64,000 bases of DNA, taken from NCBI GenBank assembly GCA_011317545.1, contig WUJK01000001.1, forward strand, positions 496,001-560,000, read 5' to 3'. Below the pieces are notes generated by a model that was not told the DNA's origin, did not search any database, and saw only the letters and a list, made by a program, of their open reading frames with translations. Positions 22,180-33,496 of this stretch are shown here, in pieces. The position numbers and the translations under genes were made by a program. The DNA is from Coniella vitis. Lineage: Eukaryota > Ascomycota > Sordariomycetes > Diaporthales > Schizoparmaceae. Within the stretch, counting starts at the first letter, position 1. Each line of letters opens with the position of its first letter.

Positions 22180-24451
22180 ATGTGTGGAATAATTGGCATG
22201 ATCCTTGGCCACTGGGACGACCAGTCGGGCCAGAATGTCGCAGCACAAGATCTCCACGAGGCCTTGTATTACTTGCAACATCGAGGACAAGATGCGGCCG
22301 GTATTGCGACCTGCAGTACCGGTGGCAGAATGTACGGCCGCACCCTTTTTTGATCTCGCCTTCTTGTGCCATTCATGACGAGGGTCGTGGTCCTCATCTC
22401 CTCAGACTGACATTTCATGATGACGTAGATATCAGTGCAAGGGAAATGGCATGGCAGGCCACGTTTTCAAGAACGGAGAGCGCGTCGTGGATTTACCTGG
22501 CTTCATGGGCATCGGACACCTGCGGTACCCAACTGCTGGCACAAGTACGCTATCCCTTTTTCCCCCTTTGAGCTCAGCATCATGGTGAAAATGGGGTTAC
22601 TGATATATCTATGCCTCTTGCTCCTTAGGTGCAAGTGCCGAGGCTCAGCCCTTTTACGTCAACAGTCCGTATGGTATCTGCTTTGCACACAATGGCAACC
22701 TTGTGAATGCACCAGAGCTGAGGGAGTACCTCGACAAGGTTGCACACAGACATATCAGTAAGAATTTGACCTTGCGTTACTCAGTTACCCCAAGACTGTT
22801 GGCTGCTCCCGAGAACAAGATGGCCTCATCTTGACCCTTGGGTGTGTTGATGTGTTTGAACCAAACTTTTGACTTTGGCCAGTCTCAAAGTCGCTCTCAG
22901 GTTCTTGTGGGATGATTGAAGAGGCCCGGCAGATCATGTAATGCAGAGCTGGCCTCTCGTAATGATAACACATGAGTCTGCCTACACAATGAACAACGGC
23001 TAATGCATCACTCAACAGACACCGACTCTGACAGTGAGCTGATGCTCAACATCTTTGCCAACGAACTCAACGAGACTGGCAAGGCACGTGTCAACCAGGA
23101 GGACATTTTCAGTGCCCTGTCTCGTATGTACAAGCGCTGCCGCGGTGGTTACGCCTGTGTGGCCATGGTGGCCGGCTTCGGCATCTGCGGTTTCCGCGAC
23201 CCCTACGGCATTCGCCCTCTGGTTATGGGCTCGCGCCCTTCGGCCGACAAGGAGGGTGCCATGGACTACATGTTCGCCTCCGAGTCGGTCGCTCTTAAGC
23301 AGCTCGGCTACAGCAATATCCGCGACATCCTGCCGGGTCAGGCCTGCTTCATCCGCAAAGGCTCCGAGCCCGTTTTCCGCCAGGTGGAGGAGCAGCTCGC
23401 CTACAGCCCCGACATTTTTGAATACGTCTACTTTGCCCGCCCCGACAGCATCATTGACGGCATCGCCGTGCACGGCGCCCGGCAGCAAATGGGCTACCGC
23501 CTCGCCGACAAGATCCTGCAAACCCTGGGCGAGGAGGCCATCAAGGAGATTGACGTTGTCATCCCTATCCCGGAGACTTCAAACACTTCGGCTGCTACTG
23601 CCGCCGAACGTTTGCAGAAGCTCTACTCGATGGGCTTTGTCAAGAATCGTTACGTCTTTCGCACATTCATCATGCCCGGCCAAAAGGCACGCCAGAAGAG
23701 TGTGCGCCGCAAGCTGAGCGCCATGGACTCGGAATTCAAGGACCGCTGCGTGCTGCTCATTGATGATAGTATTGTGCGTGGAACGACCAGTCGGGAGATT
23801 GTCAGTATGGCTCGTGAGGCTGGTGCACGCAAGGTTATCTTTGCCAGCTGTGCTCCTCCAATTACTCACCCTCATATTTAGTAAGTGTCATGAACTTTTT
23901 CATAAACATCGCGAGGTATTTGTTCCCTAGCTAACCATTCCCCAGCGGTATCGACCTTGCCTCCCCCAGCGAACTCATTGCACACGAGCGCGACCGTTTC
24001 GACATTGCCAAGCACATTGGCGCCGACGAAGTCATCTACCAGGACCTCGACGACCTCAAATCGTGCTGCGCCGAGCTTTCTCCCCGCCAGAACCAGGACT
24101 TTGAAGTGGGTGTCTTTTGCGGCAAGTACGTTACCTCTGTGCCGGAGGGGTACTTTGAGCACCTCGACACGCTCCGCGGCCAAGCGCGCAGCATGGCTCC
24201 TGCGGCCGGCGCCTCGACCCAGGTGGGCGACGGTGGAGCTACGGCGGAGGGCAAGCATGGAATGGTGAATGGTGGTGCCAGTGGAGTGAACGGAAATGTT
24301 GCGCCAGAGCTGCCGAGGGTGCCTGCGGATCGGGAAGATATTAGGTATGTGGCATACTGATTCGTCGTGGTTCTTGATTTTGTTTCCCCTGGGCTGAAGT
24401 TGGGGTTGCTGACATGTTGCTAGCATTCATAACCTTGCCAATGGCCGGTAA
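22180..24451 (+). CDS. ADE4: Amidophosphoribosyltransferase, first step of purine synthesis
   Basis: Converts PRPP and glutamine to phosphoribosylamine. Six exons were placed: 22180-22331, 22429-22544, 22629-22757, 23019-23880, 23946-24344 and 24424-24451, giving 561 aa. The N-terminus MCGIIG exposes the catalytic Cys2 of the class II glutaminase after Met removal. YLQHRGQDAAG, GIGHLRYPTAG and FAHNGNL are glutaminase motifs; FRDPYGIRPL and the PRPP loop VLLIDDSIVRGTTSREIV mark the transferase half. Exon 2 must start at 22429, after TAG, to give IYQCKGNGMA; a CAG seven bases on would shift the frame. The last exon gives the family-like end ISIHNLANGR; if intron 5 is kept the protein ends RYVAY at 24360. 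Confidence 0.95.
22332..22428 (+). other. ADE4 intron 1
   Basis: 97 nt, GTACGG...ACGTAG. Chosen because it gives GGRIYQCKGNGMA; the donor is slightly off consensus. Confidence 0.75.
22545..22628 (+). other. ADE4 intron 2
   Basis: 84 nt, GTACGC...CCTTAG. The join reads PTAGTSASAEAQPF. Confidence 0.85.
22758..23018 (+). other. ADE4 intron 3 (longest in window)
   Basis: 261 nt, GTAAGA...CAACAG. The join reads RHINTDSDSE, a conserved stretch of the glutaminase domain. Confidence 0.85.
23881..23945 (+). other. ADE4 intron 4
   Basis: 65 nt, GTAAGT...CCCCAG. The join reads PHIYGIDLAS. Confidence 0.9.
24345..24423 (+). other. ADE4 intron 5
   Basis: 79 nt, GTATGT...TGCTAG. It separates off a nine-codon last exon. 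Retention ends the protein six residues into the intron. Confidence 0.7.
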
Positions 24452-26142
24452 TGCTGATCTGTATTTGGACCTTGGACGACTTTTACGTGCCACAGTGATG
24501 TGGTTGCCGCGAAGTCACCAGAATTTGTTAACGACGACTCGCAACAACACTCCAATTCCGTGGCTTTGGTACGGAAGAGGATGAGCCTGTGTTGTGGCGA
24601 AGTCATTGGGACAATTGACGAATCAATAACGATCAACTGATCCAAAGCACCGTCTTGGGAACAGCGAACACGCAAATCTGATCTGCTTCCCGAAATCAAC
24701 ACGACAATACCGAGGATACAACGGAAGAGTCTGGAAGGAAAAAGGAACAGAAGGAGAAGAAAAAAACAAGAGGCGAAAAATGGAGCAATCTCCGTGCTTT
24801 CTGTTGGCAACTTACATACTTTGTTTCTCAAAAGTGGCATCATTGGGACGTTTTTCATCTGCTTTCCATCTCCCCCCCCCCCCAAAAGGTTTTCGAGGCA
24901 AGGTGCTTCTTGTTCCCTTTTTGTCTTTTTTCTGTCTCATTGATTTTTATCGTGGTGGGTTCTGTGTTTGCAAAACAGCAGCAGCAATAGCAGCAGCATA
25001 TAAGAAGGTGCATCAAAAACACATGTTTGATAGAGAAGTTGCAACATGCAAAAAGGGTCATAGAAAAAGATTAAAGTCCCTTAAGGGGCAGGGCATGTTT
25101 TGGTTGTTCTTTAAAGTCAGAATAGGGAGTTGCCAATCGAGCATAGTATGATAGAACAAGTTTCCGTCACTATGGTTTAAGATTTCATTCCACGTGTTTT
25201 TATCCTCTACAGCAGTTTCAATCTACTGTTTCAAAGCCTGATGCTTATTTTCTCAGCCATGTCGAAAGTATCTCTGAAATAGTATACTTATGTACACTGT
25301 AGCTCCTATGGACAGAAAGAACTTTCTGTTTTGATAGTTGATATGCAACGCAAAAATCCTCTTCTCTCTGCCAGTGTCCCTTCAGATCTTCAACATTGCA
25401 TCGCTTTCTATCCAAGCATGAAATTCCCTTCTTCATCACACAGTAAAGGCCACACATATGAATATTAACCAATCCCCTGCCATTATACCCGATTCACGTG
25501 ATAATGCTAGATAATGCGATATATAAGCCCAGAGCGCAAAGTACCTAATATATGAAATGGGTCAAAGCTCAAGTTTTTGTTACTTATGGTCGAATGGGTT
25601 TATCCGACAGCTTAACCAGTGGCCTTGTATATAGAAAAGGAAAAACATCATCACAAAGGCCTCCTCTACTATCTTGCGCATAGGGAACAGTTGCCTTACC
25701 ATCTAGCCATCATGCATAAAAGAACTCTCCATGATCTTGATTTTTCAATAGTCGAAATGTGCTGCCAGAAGTCACCAGAAGCAGTATTTGAACCACTGCC
25801 CCACCCACACCACACACACACATATCAGTGTTGATTGATAACTATCAAACAGTCATTCAACCGCCTAGCTACTGAAAAAAAGCAAATTGGTATTTCCCCA
25901 TCAGTTTCCGTCCGTCCATCCCTAGTAAACGCCTCGCTATTGACACCGTAGAGAAAAGCAATTTGTGACGCTCGTCTGATCTGCGAAGGAAAAGGGGTCA
26001 AGTCCTATAGCTTTGGACTCGAAAGAGAATTCAAAGTGTGGCAAAAAAGGATAAAAGAGGGGGGCGGGAATAAGTGAGCAGTAACAACGAGAAGAGGCCA
26101 TTGTGCAACATTATGCAGGCCGAACAAAGAGACTGAAACAAA
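24452..26142. other. Convergent intergenic region ADE4 / GCN5 (1.7 kb)
   Basis: Holds the 3' ends of ADE4 and GCN5. A poly-C tract lies at about 24872-24884, CAGCAG repeats at about 24977-24998. It is fairly AT-rich with no frame resembling a gene. Confidence 0.5.
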
Positions 26143-28992
26143 TCACTTCTTGGTGGCGTATTCCTCCTCATAGTGACTCCACTCGGGGATCTCGCGAATC
26201 TTGGACCACATGAATTTCTCCAACTTGTTGGCCATCTTCGTGTACGGCGTTCCCTCACTATTGTACTGCCGGCAATTCTTGAAGATGAGCATCGCGTCCT
26301 TGAGGAAATCTTCAGGCGAAGGGTATTGGTCCATTTCGAGCTTCTGCTCCATCGTGGACAAGTCCATGGGCTCTTTGATCACGTCATAGTAGTCCTGCAC
26401 TTCATCTCGATTGACAGGAACGATAAAAGGCCAGGCGCTCGCATGGTTTTGCATGGCGTTGAGAAGGTGCAGCAGCTGGTTGTAATTAGCGCCGCGCCGC
26501 GGCTGCCGGGCGAGCTCGTCCATCTCAGGCGACCAGCCAGAGTTTTTGATGGCGTCGATAGTCATGGGATCAATGGGCTTCACACCATTCTTCCATTGCT
26601 TGGGCGGTTGGTGGACAACATGCGACTTGGAAAAAGCCCTAATCTTAGCCTGCACAGCCTCCTTTTGCTTAAGCAGCATGCGTCCACTCTCGAGATAGCG
26701 TACACGAGGCAACATGGTGCACTGCATTATCGTGCCACCCTCATAGTCCTTGATGTAACCCATCCAAACAGACTTGTCAAGGGTAATCTCTTTGGTAAAG
26801 CCTTGCTTCTTGAAGTAGCCAATCGCATAGTTGTCGGCATACGTGAGGAAGTGCATGACTGGGCTTGTAGCCTTGACGTAGTCTTTGAGATGGGCCATCA
26901 AGTGAGCGCCGTAGCCCTTGACCTGCTGGTCCGAGGAAATGGCACAGAAAACAATTTCAGCAAACTTGCGGTCCCGAAAGGGCCGGAACGTGATGCCGCC
27001 CACAACTTCGAGGGGCTTCTTCACGATTGCTATCGATAAGTGAGTCCGATCGTAGACAAGACGGGCAATGTAGTCCTTGGGCATCTTGGGAAGTTGTTTC
27101 TGGAAAATGCACTTGAGACCGGTCATGATGATCAGGCTCTCGCGCTCATTGTCATTGTTGACAACACGGAATTCAATCTCGCCATTGCGCTCTTCAATGA
27201 CGGCAGGCTTTCATTCAGAGTCAGCGCATGTTCCGCAGAGAAATTGGGGAACGGTGTTTCATACCTTTTCAGGAAAGGGTATGGCGGGGACTTTGGCCTT
27301 TTGCAAGTCTTCCGGCTCCGCCGAGTCGTCATGCTTAATGCGCTTAGCAGTAGCTGGAGATTCGGGCTCTTCACTGGCCTTCCGCTTGCCTTCTGTGAAT
27401 CATGTTAGATACGTCAAGTCTAAAACGGATGTTCTGAAGCACGTACTATCGACAGGCATATTTTCAGTTTCGGCTTCGGTAACCATGGTGACGGAGTCAG
27501 GTTCTAGAATTTCAAGAGTTCCAGTAGCTGAAATCACACTCGAAGTGTTCTGTAAGGCCGATGAGCCTGCAGTGACGCGGTTTTTCGACTCCAGGCTAAT
27601 GAGAAGACCAACAATCGAGGTTGTGTCGGTTGTATCCTTCACAGTAGGTGGCTCAGCAGCCGTGCGTGAGGTCGCTTCTTTGACAGAAGCTGGTGATTCA
27701 GGAGGATGGTTGAGGGAAACGGGGTCTGGCGCCTTTGACACGAGAACCAAGTCGAGAAGCGAAGCCGCACTTTCATCGATAGCCGAGGCTATGTCAGTCA
27801 GGGTGTTAATCGGCGAAACTGTGCTTGTTTCGTTGGTGGCAAGTAACTCTCCAGCTTTGACGTTCGTAAAGCTGGCCTCCTTAACGGCTTCGACTCGTGA
27901 AACTGCGTCTGTTTTGTTTTCAACAGGAACAGACAAGCCAGCAGCCGGTTCTGTCACAGTGGCGGGAGGAACTGCTGTCTTGTCGGTGGCGGATGTTTCA
28001 CGAAACAAGGGATCGGAGGACAGAGGTGACTTCACACCCTCGCGATCACAAGGTTGAGTATCTTGCTGTCGCTTCCGTCTAACGCGTACAGATCCAGAGC
28101 CGTCGACTACCAAGGGCCGGGGCCGTTGGGGACCGTTATGAGACTCAACAAGTCGAGGAGCGTTCTGCGCCTCGAGGGATCGAGGGGCGTTCCGAGTTTC
28201 GTTAGGAGGAGATGCGATCGCAAGTGAAGTATTGTGGGACGGCAAACTAGCTGTGGGTATTGGAAAGCCTTGAGTCGCACTCAGTTGTCCAGCGTAGTTT
28301 TGCTGCTGATGGTTGGGATATGGCAGAGGCGCGTTCTGAGGCAGAAAGGTATTGCCTGGATGGGGGTCGTGGTATGGGTTCAGCCAAGGAGCACCCGGTA
28401 GTGCTGGATAGTAGGCTCCGAATGGGTACGGCGCTTGATGGTATTGTGGCTGGAAAGGATGAGCGTTGGGATAGCCGCTGCCTTGTGGGTAGCTGGTATG
28501 ATGACCAACGTGGTAGCCCGCCTGAGGTGGATTCAGATGTTCCTGGGAGTAAGGTAATTCGTGATAGTGAACTTGGAGGTGACTCGTGTGAGGTATGTTA
28601 TAGGAGGGAAAAGGGAGTATCGATGGCGCTGCTTGGAGAGGCGACGTGTAAGGCGCTTGTCCGAATTGAAGAGGACGCGTTGGCGTCAGTTGCTGTTGCT
28701 GGCCTCGTCGTCGCCACGGTAGTGTTGCCTGGCCTATCGAAGCTGCGCGCTGCGGCTCGAGGATAGCGAGCTGCTGTTGCTGTTGCTGTCGCTGCCACTG
28801 TAATTGCTGGTTCGCCTGCTGCTGCTGGTATGCCTGCTGTCGTTGCTGCTGTTCGCGCCAGTCACGATGCTGCCGAAGCTGGTCATCGATCGGGCCGGAG
28901 AAGCTACCGAGGCGAGCCAACTCAGGTGGACCGTTAAAGCCCGAGGCACCGGCTGAGCCCTGAAAGCGGCCGGTGCGGAAGGGACGCGCCAT
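26143..28992 (-). CDS. GCN5: GCN5 histone acetyltransferase with long Gln/Pro-rich N-terminal extension
   Basis: Catalytic subunit of SAGA/ADA complexes; acetylates histone H3 tails in the nucleus. Exons 28992-27447, 27392-27265 and 27207-26143 give 912 aa. The last ~400 residues are a standard fungal GCN5: KGKRKASEEPE, PFPEKPAVIEERNG, GNAT fold with the catalytic Glu in FAEIVFCAI and acetyl-CoA loop QQVKGYG, then a bromodomain with WPFIVPV, YYDVIKEPMDLSTM and the acetyl-lysine Asn in NCRQYN. Residues 1 to ~505 are an extra region rich in Gln, Pro and Tyr, then Ser/Thr/Ala/Val. It is open in one frame with the core, and the ATG at 28992 has a good context (AAGATGG). A shorter protein from an internal ATG (MVTEAETENMPVD) is the alternative. 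Confidence 0.9.
27208..27264 (-). other. GCN5 intron 2 (57 nt)
   Basis: GTATGA...TGAAAG. The join reads PFPEKPAVIEERNG, strongly conserved in fungal GCN5. Confidence 0.9.
27393..27446 (-). other. GCN5 intron 1 (54 nt)
   Basis: GTACGT...TCACAG. The join reads MPVDKGKRKASEEPE and links the N-terminal extension to the conserved core in frame. Confidence 0.85.
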
Positions 28993-29396
28993 CTTGGCAG
29001 GCAGGCAGGCAAGCGCGAGCGGACACTGTACGTACAGTATGCAGGCTGGTGGAGAATGGGAGGAGCCCCGAAATGACCCGAGCGTCCTGCTTATCGATAA
29101 AAGCAGTTGCAACAGTGCAGCAGTGTTAGTGGATGGCCAGTTGCCAGGGAGGCCCTGAAGGTGCCAGGTTGCGCAATTGCCCAGTTGGACAGATGGTGGT
29201 TTGGGTGCAAAGAAACAACAAGCAACCTTCTTTGTGAGAGAAGCAAGAGACAAGAAATTGATTGCAACCAGAACCAGAACCACGCCCTGGTAGGAGAATT
29301 CACAGCCGCAGCAGCCAGCCCAAATACGACGCGGACACCACTCTGCAATCACACAGGCCATCTCGTCGGCGACACACTCCCTCACTTCTAAGCTCC
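28993..29396. promoter_or_regulatory. Divergent promoter GCN5 / OST5
   Basis: Only 404 bp separate the two start codons, so the genes share one intergenic regulatory region. A GGCA tetranucleotide run (about 28996-29009) precedes the GCN5 start. I see no named binding site with confidence. Confidence 0.6.
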
Positions 29397-29770
29397 ATGG
29401 ATTCCAAGCTGGTTGACGTCTGGGCAACTGCGGCAGGCCACCCGTTTCTCCCAACCATCGGCAAGAACACGCAGCTGCTCGTTGCCTTTACTCTGCTGCT
29501 CCTGGGCGTATTTCTGTTTGGCTTTTTTGCGCTGAGTATGTTTTCTTCCAATTGTCAATCGGCGCAGTCAATAGACTAACATTGCTGTTCCTGTAGACCG
29601 TTCGCTCGTCAACGTCCCTGTCATCGGTATCCCAGCATCGCTGGCCATCGCGTACGTGCTCCTCAGTATAACATTCCCCGACCCTCCTGCGAGTCAACTC
29701 TTTCTAACAAGAACCCCCCAACAGCTACGGAACCGTGTACATGTTTTGCGCAGTCGGCGTCTACGTATGA
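29397..29770 (+). CDS. OST5: Oligosaccharyltransferase subunit OST5
   Basis: Small two-span membrane subunit of the ER oligosaccharyltransferase that N-glycosylates proteins (TMEM258 in animals). Three exons, 29397-29535, 29597-29651 and 29725-29770, encode 79 aa. The first span includes LLVAFTLLLLGVFLFGFFAL, then NRSLVNVPVIGIPASLAIAYG and the second span ends in the hallmark YMFCAVGVYV at the C-terminus, which matches the family end VGVYV/VGIYV. The gene is too finely split to appear as one open frame. RAD1 starts 247 bp downstream on the same strand. Confidence 0.88.
29536..29596 (+). other. OST5 intron 1
   Basis: 61 nt, GTATGT...CTGTAG; joins FFAL to NRSLVN. Confidence 0.85.
29652..29724 (+). 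other. OST5 intron 2
   Basis: 73 nt, GTACGT...CAACAG; joins SLAIA to YGTVYMF. Confidence 0.85.
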
Positions 29771-30017
29771 GTTCTTGCAAGCGCGCACCCCATCATCTTA
29801 AGAGATACCCCAAGAGACCACGCGGCCGTGACGAGAGCGAGCGGCTACGGAGGCTGTACCATAGCAACACCATAAAAACCAAGTCATTTTCTTTCTGAAC
29901 CAAAAACAAAACAAAGTATCTGCGCACTGAACTACCTGTGCATGAACCCCCACCGTTACGTTTTGCTTGGGCTATCCACTCGAGTTTAAATAATCAATCA
30001 ATCTCCTTTCACATTCC

Positions 30018-31090
30018 ATGGCGACTCCCAATCCCGCCCCCGCGGGGCCCGTTTTTCGGGCAGTCGCCAGCTCAACTAGACCAATTCAGCAGCTGCTAAA
30101 GTGCATCACCTTTACCAACAAAGTTCACGTGGAGATTGGTGAGGACGGAATCAAGTTCGCAGCCGGTCAGGCTCGAGCCATGTCAGGTGCGTTTGTCAAG
30201 ACGCGTATTCACAGTATGGAAGACCGACTGACTTCAGTTGATCTCACACAGGCGTCGCAAGCGTGAGCAAGTCACTATTTACAAGCTACAATCTCAACAT
30301 TCCCCAAAACGAGACGGTCAACGATGATGAGGACGAAGCCGCCGCTGTCTCATTCCAGGTCTCGCTGGCTGCCCTCCTAGAGACACTCCAAATCTTTGGT
30401 GCCTCCGACGCGGCTGCCCGCCAGGCCAAGGCCGAAGCAGACCCTTACCGCGGCAACCTTCGCAATTACCGCCCCGACGCCTTCAGTAATCATACACTGG
30501 GAATGACTGGCACATGCATCCTTTCGTACACAGAGGAAGGTGGCCCATTCAGCATCAATCTCGAAGAATCTGGCGTCAACACGACCTGCAATCTCACAAC
30601 CTACCTGCCCGAGGCGCGCGAAGATCTGCCCTTCGATGTTAGTGATCTTGATTTCAAAGTCATTATGCAGAGTCGCTACCTCCTTGACGCGCTGACAGAG
30701 CTTGCACACTCGAACCCGACACGCCTGACCCTGACAGTCAGTAAGCAGGAGCCCTACTTGCGGCTGTCTTGTGCAGGCCCCTTAGGCGGCTCGAGTGTCG
30801 ATTTTGCAAAAGGACGGGACCTATTCGAGACGTTTTCGGTGCGCTCAAAGTGGGTTCAGAATTTCAAGTTCGACCTGATCAAGGCGGCCGTCGATGCGAT
30901 GCGCATCTCGAGTAAGGTCAGTATACGTGGAGACGGCCAGGGCGTTCTCAACATGCAGTTCATTGTCGAGACGGAGAGCAGGGAGGCCAATTTCTTGAAC
31001 TTTACACTCTTGCCTTACGTTGTGCTTGATGAGGAAGAGGATGATGAGGAAGAGGACGAGGAGGGCGAAAGCGTTGATGCTGAAGGATAG
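30018..31090 (+). CDS. RAD1: RAD1, subunit of the 9-1-1 checkpoint clamp
   Basis: One of the three PCNA-like subunits (Rad9-Hus1-Rad1) loaded at damaged DNA to activate the checkpoint kinase. Exons 30018-30186 and 30253-31090 shifted by one (30252-31090) give 335 aa. The N-terminus FRAVASSTRPIQQLLKCITF and KVHVEIGEDGIKFAAGQARAM is the clamp fold start; SGVASVSKSLFTSY crosses the intron. Further on, FSINLEESGVNTTCNLTTYLP, KVIMQSRYLLDALTEL and FNLTLLPYVVLDEEEDD-like end (visible as FLNFTLLPYVVL) fit the family. The tail is strongly acidic. No nuclease motif is seen; the old exonuclease label for this family is not supported by the fold. Confidence 0.92.
30187..30251 (+). other. RAD1 intron (65 nt)
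   Basis: GTGCGT...CACACAG. The join reads RAMSGVASVSKSL and makes the total CDS 1008 nt (exon 2 is 30252-31090). Confidence 0.88.
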
Positions 31091-32744
31091 GGACGGTGTA
31101 CCAGGTCACGGGAAGCACAATGTCCGCTGTATATTGCTGGTGCAAGTTCGTTCTATTTTGCCAACCGCACTCGACCTTGCAGGTAGCCTTCTTCCTTTGC
31201 CTTTATTTTGCACACAATTTCGACAGGTCTGTTGCAGTATCCACAGTTACCACGAAACTCGTAACGCGTCGTTTATCAACTCAATCCCCCATTAGTCGCG
31301 CGTCATTGTTGAATCCGACCGACCTCTCGGGTCTTGTTCATGTGCTTGCCTTGCCCTGTGCGCCCGTTTTGTATGTGTGTGTTCTATGTGAATACTGTAT
31401 CTCTCATTGGGCACTGCCAGCCAACTGATTGACCTACTCCAATCCATCTGGCCCGGTCGCCTTATTCTCAGGCTCTAGCTCTATATAACGTCTTTCAGGG
31501 TCGCGTCCGTTCAAGGTCTTGAACCTCATGATGGTTGAGCAGCTGAAAGAAGGCGGCCTCAGACTTCGGTCACGAACACGGCTCAAGTACACACTCTTGC
31601 AAGGTTCGTCACAGGTAAATCCTCTGATATACAAGCTTTTTGCGAACCTGATACAGCTCGTAGCGTACGTACTCACTGCGGCACCTTAAGCACTACAGTG
31701 TTTTTATAGCACTTGTTGGTTGCAAGTGCAAAGATATCATACAGAATCCTTGAACCAGACAACAGTGGGCAGCCTTAAACAACGGAGCCCTAGATGGCAT
31801 GTCGCCTGCGGTGGTATGCTACCGTCTTGCTTGTGTTACGTTGGAGCATGTATTAGCTCAGGTAGTCGTTCTATGTGAGCCAGTTCAGTCAGCACACCAC
31901 ACCGCACCATACCACACCACACCACGGGTATATTCTAGCCTATATGCGTAGACATATCCATACAGCACAGCCTCGTGTGTCTGGTGGGTTGCTTGGCACT
32001 CGAACGGCTTTGACCGACTGACAAATAGATCCCATGTGTTCTTTGCGCTTTGTTTATAGGGTCTGGGGTCAGATTGTAAGAGCACTGCCTCTTGATTTGT
32101 GTTTTTGGTCTTAGCTATGTATCGAATATATTCGGTTCCTTGTATCTTGGATTGTGGAGTGTCTGGGCTGCTAGGTACCCAATGCTTGGGTAGTGAATGG
32201 CATCTATCTTCCTGCCGCACAGGGAAATGTATCCAATGCTGTGTTGGTACGGAGAGATGAAGACAATAGCTTTCAATAGATTTAGCAATAATCCAGCCAC
32301 GATCACGAACATATTCATGCAATCATACGATCAGCGGACTGTTCCTGTCAAAGGTCATTTTCCCATTCAGCGGTGCCAATCTCAGGACCTTCACATATCT
32401 GCTAATAGTGTCTTCCGAAGACACAGAGAATAGGTGATCGAGAGTGTCTTAGAGTATAGTATCTGCCTGGTATCTGCTTACTTACTGACGATGGCTTCCA
32501 ACCACAATACACACACTCACTCGATGATCCATCTCGTCGCAAAGCCAGCCCAACCCGACCGTCGGAAATACCATCCCCGCCAACCAACACGCACGCCCAT
32601 ATACATACTTATACATCTACCTGCTCTCAGAGCTGCTTCTTGAAGCGTCAGCTGGTCCAGGGAAAATAAGTAAAAGTAAGCTGAACTTACCGAGTAACTG
32701 GTAGCTCGTCTTACCAACGCAGTAACGCACAACACGCGCGCAAT

Positions 32745-32845
32745 CCCCACTCCCCCTTCTACTTCTACTTCTACTTCTACTTCTTCGTCTGGTCTTCTGA
32801 TTTTCCCGCTTTTTCTTTGTTCTTCTTCTCCTTCTTCTGCCCTAC
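32745..32845 (+). repeat. Pyrimidine tract with CTTCTA repeats
   Basis: About 100 bases almost wholly C and T on the plus strand, including four to five tandem CTTCTA-type hexamers. Such tracts precede transcription starts in many fungal promoters and can adopt triplex DNA, but no gene follows closely here. Confidence 0.6.
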
Positions 32846-33396
32846 GGGCTGCAGTAAGGTAAGGTATGTAGCACTGCATTTGCATATACTGGGTCGCTGG
32901 CACGCTGACCTGCTTTGGCTCGCTTGATCTGGGGCAGGGCTTTTTGGACTACGGCCGTCAGCTTACTTGCTTTCATTGACTTGCTTACTGGATGTGGTCG
33001 TTGGCGTGTTGTGCTCAAGTGCTTACGGTTATTCGCTCACCCAGGCTCATTCCAACTACGTACTAGATGTATATATGTTGGGTCGTCTAAATGATTTGTC
33101 TCTGCTAGGTCTAGCATGCATTTGGAAATTCTATCGTAGAGGCAAGAGATACCGAGAGTCAGGTCAGCTTCAATCAATGCGTGAACCCGCCGCCCAGGGT
33201 TTTCCTCCCAGGCAGATTTTGGCAGAGTATCAACTCACTCACTCATTCCAACGTATATACTTAGGTACTCATGTCAGTAAGCCTTTTCCACCATCTGACT
33301 ACCTGTTGGGTCAGTCATACGTCTTCCCAGATTACATTCCCCATTTTCTCTTTGGGGGTTCATCTGATTCTTTTTTTCTTTTTTGGCCCTGGGAGA

Positions 33397-33419
33397 GGGG
33401 CGGGGGTGGGGAAAGGGGG
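33397..33419 (+). other. G-quadruplex motif
   Basis: Four runs of four or five guanines with loops of one, one and three bases (GGGG-C-GGGGG-T-GGGG-AAA-GGGGG). It directly follows a T-rich stretch at 33371-33384. Sequence alone predicts a very stable quadruplex. Confidence 0.75.
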
Positions 33420-33477
33420 TTCAGTAAGTAACCTGCGGTCTTACGCATGCAGCTTTGACAGGTGTTTGTCGTGCCTT

Positions 33478-33496
33478 TATATATATATATATATAT
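33478..33496. repeat. (AT)n microsatellite
   Basis: About nine to ten AT dinucleotides in the gene-poor interval. Confidence 0.9.

Noticed and set aside
27077..28057. 326-codon frame antisense to GCN5
   Set aside because: Its Ser/Val-rich sequence is the complement of the GCN5 extension; no domain. It does weaken chance arguments slightly because composition here favours open frames, but the spliced continuity supports the minus strand.
32967..33431. 154-codon frame in the gene-poor interval
   Set aside because: No domain, no plausible start context, and expected by chance in 9.4 kb over six frames.
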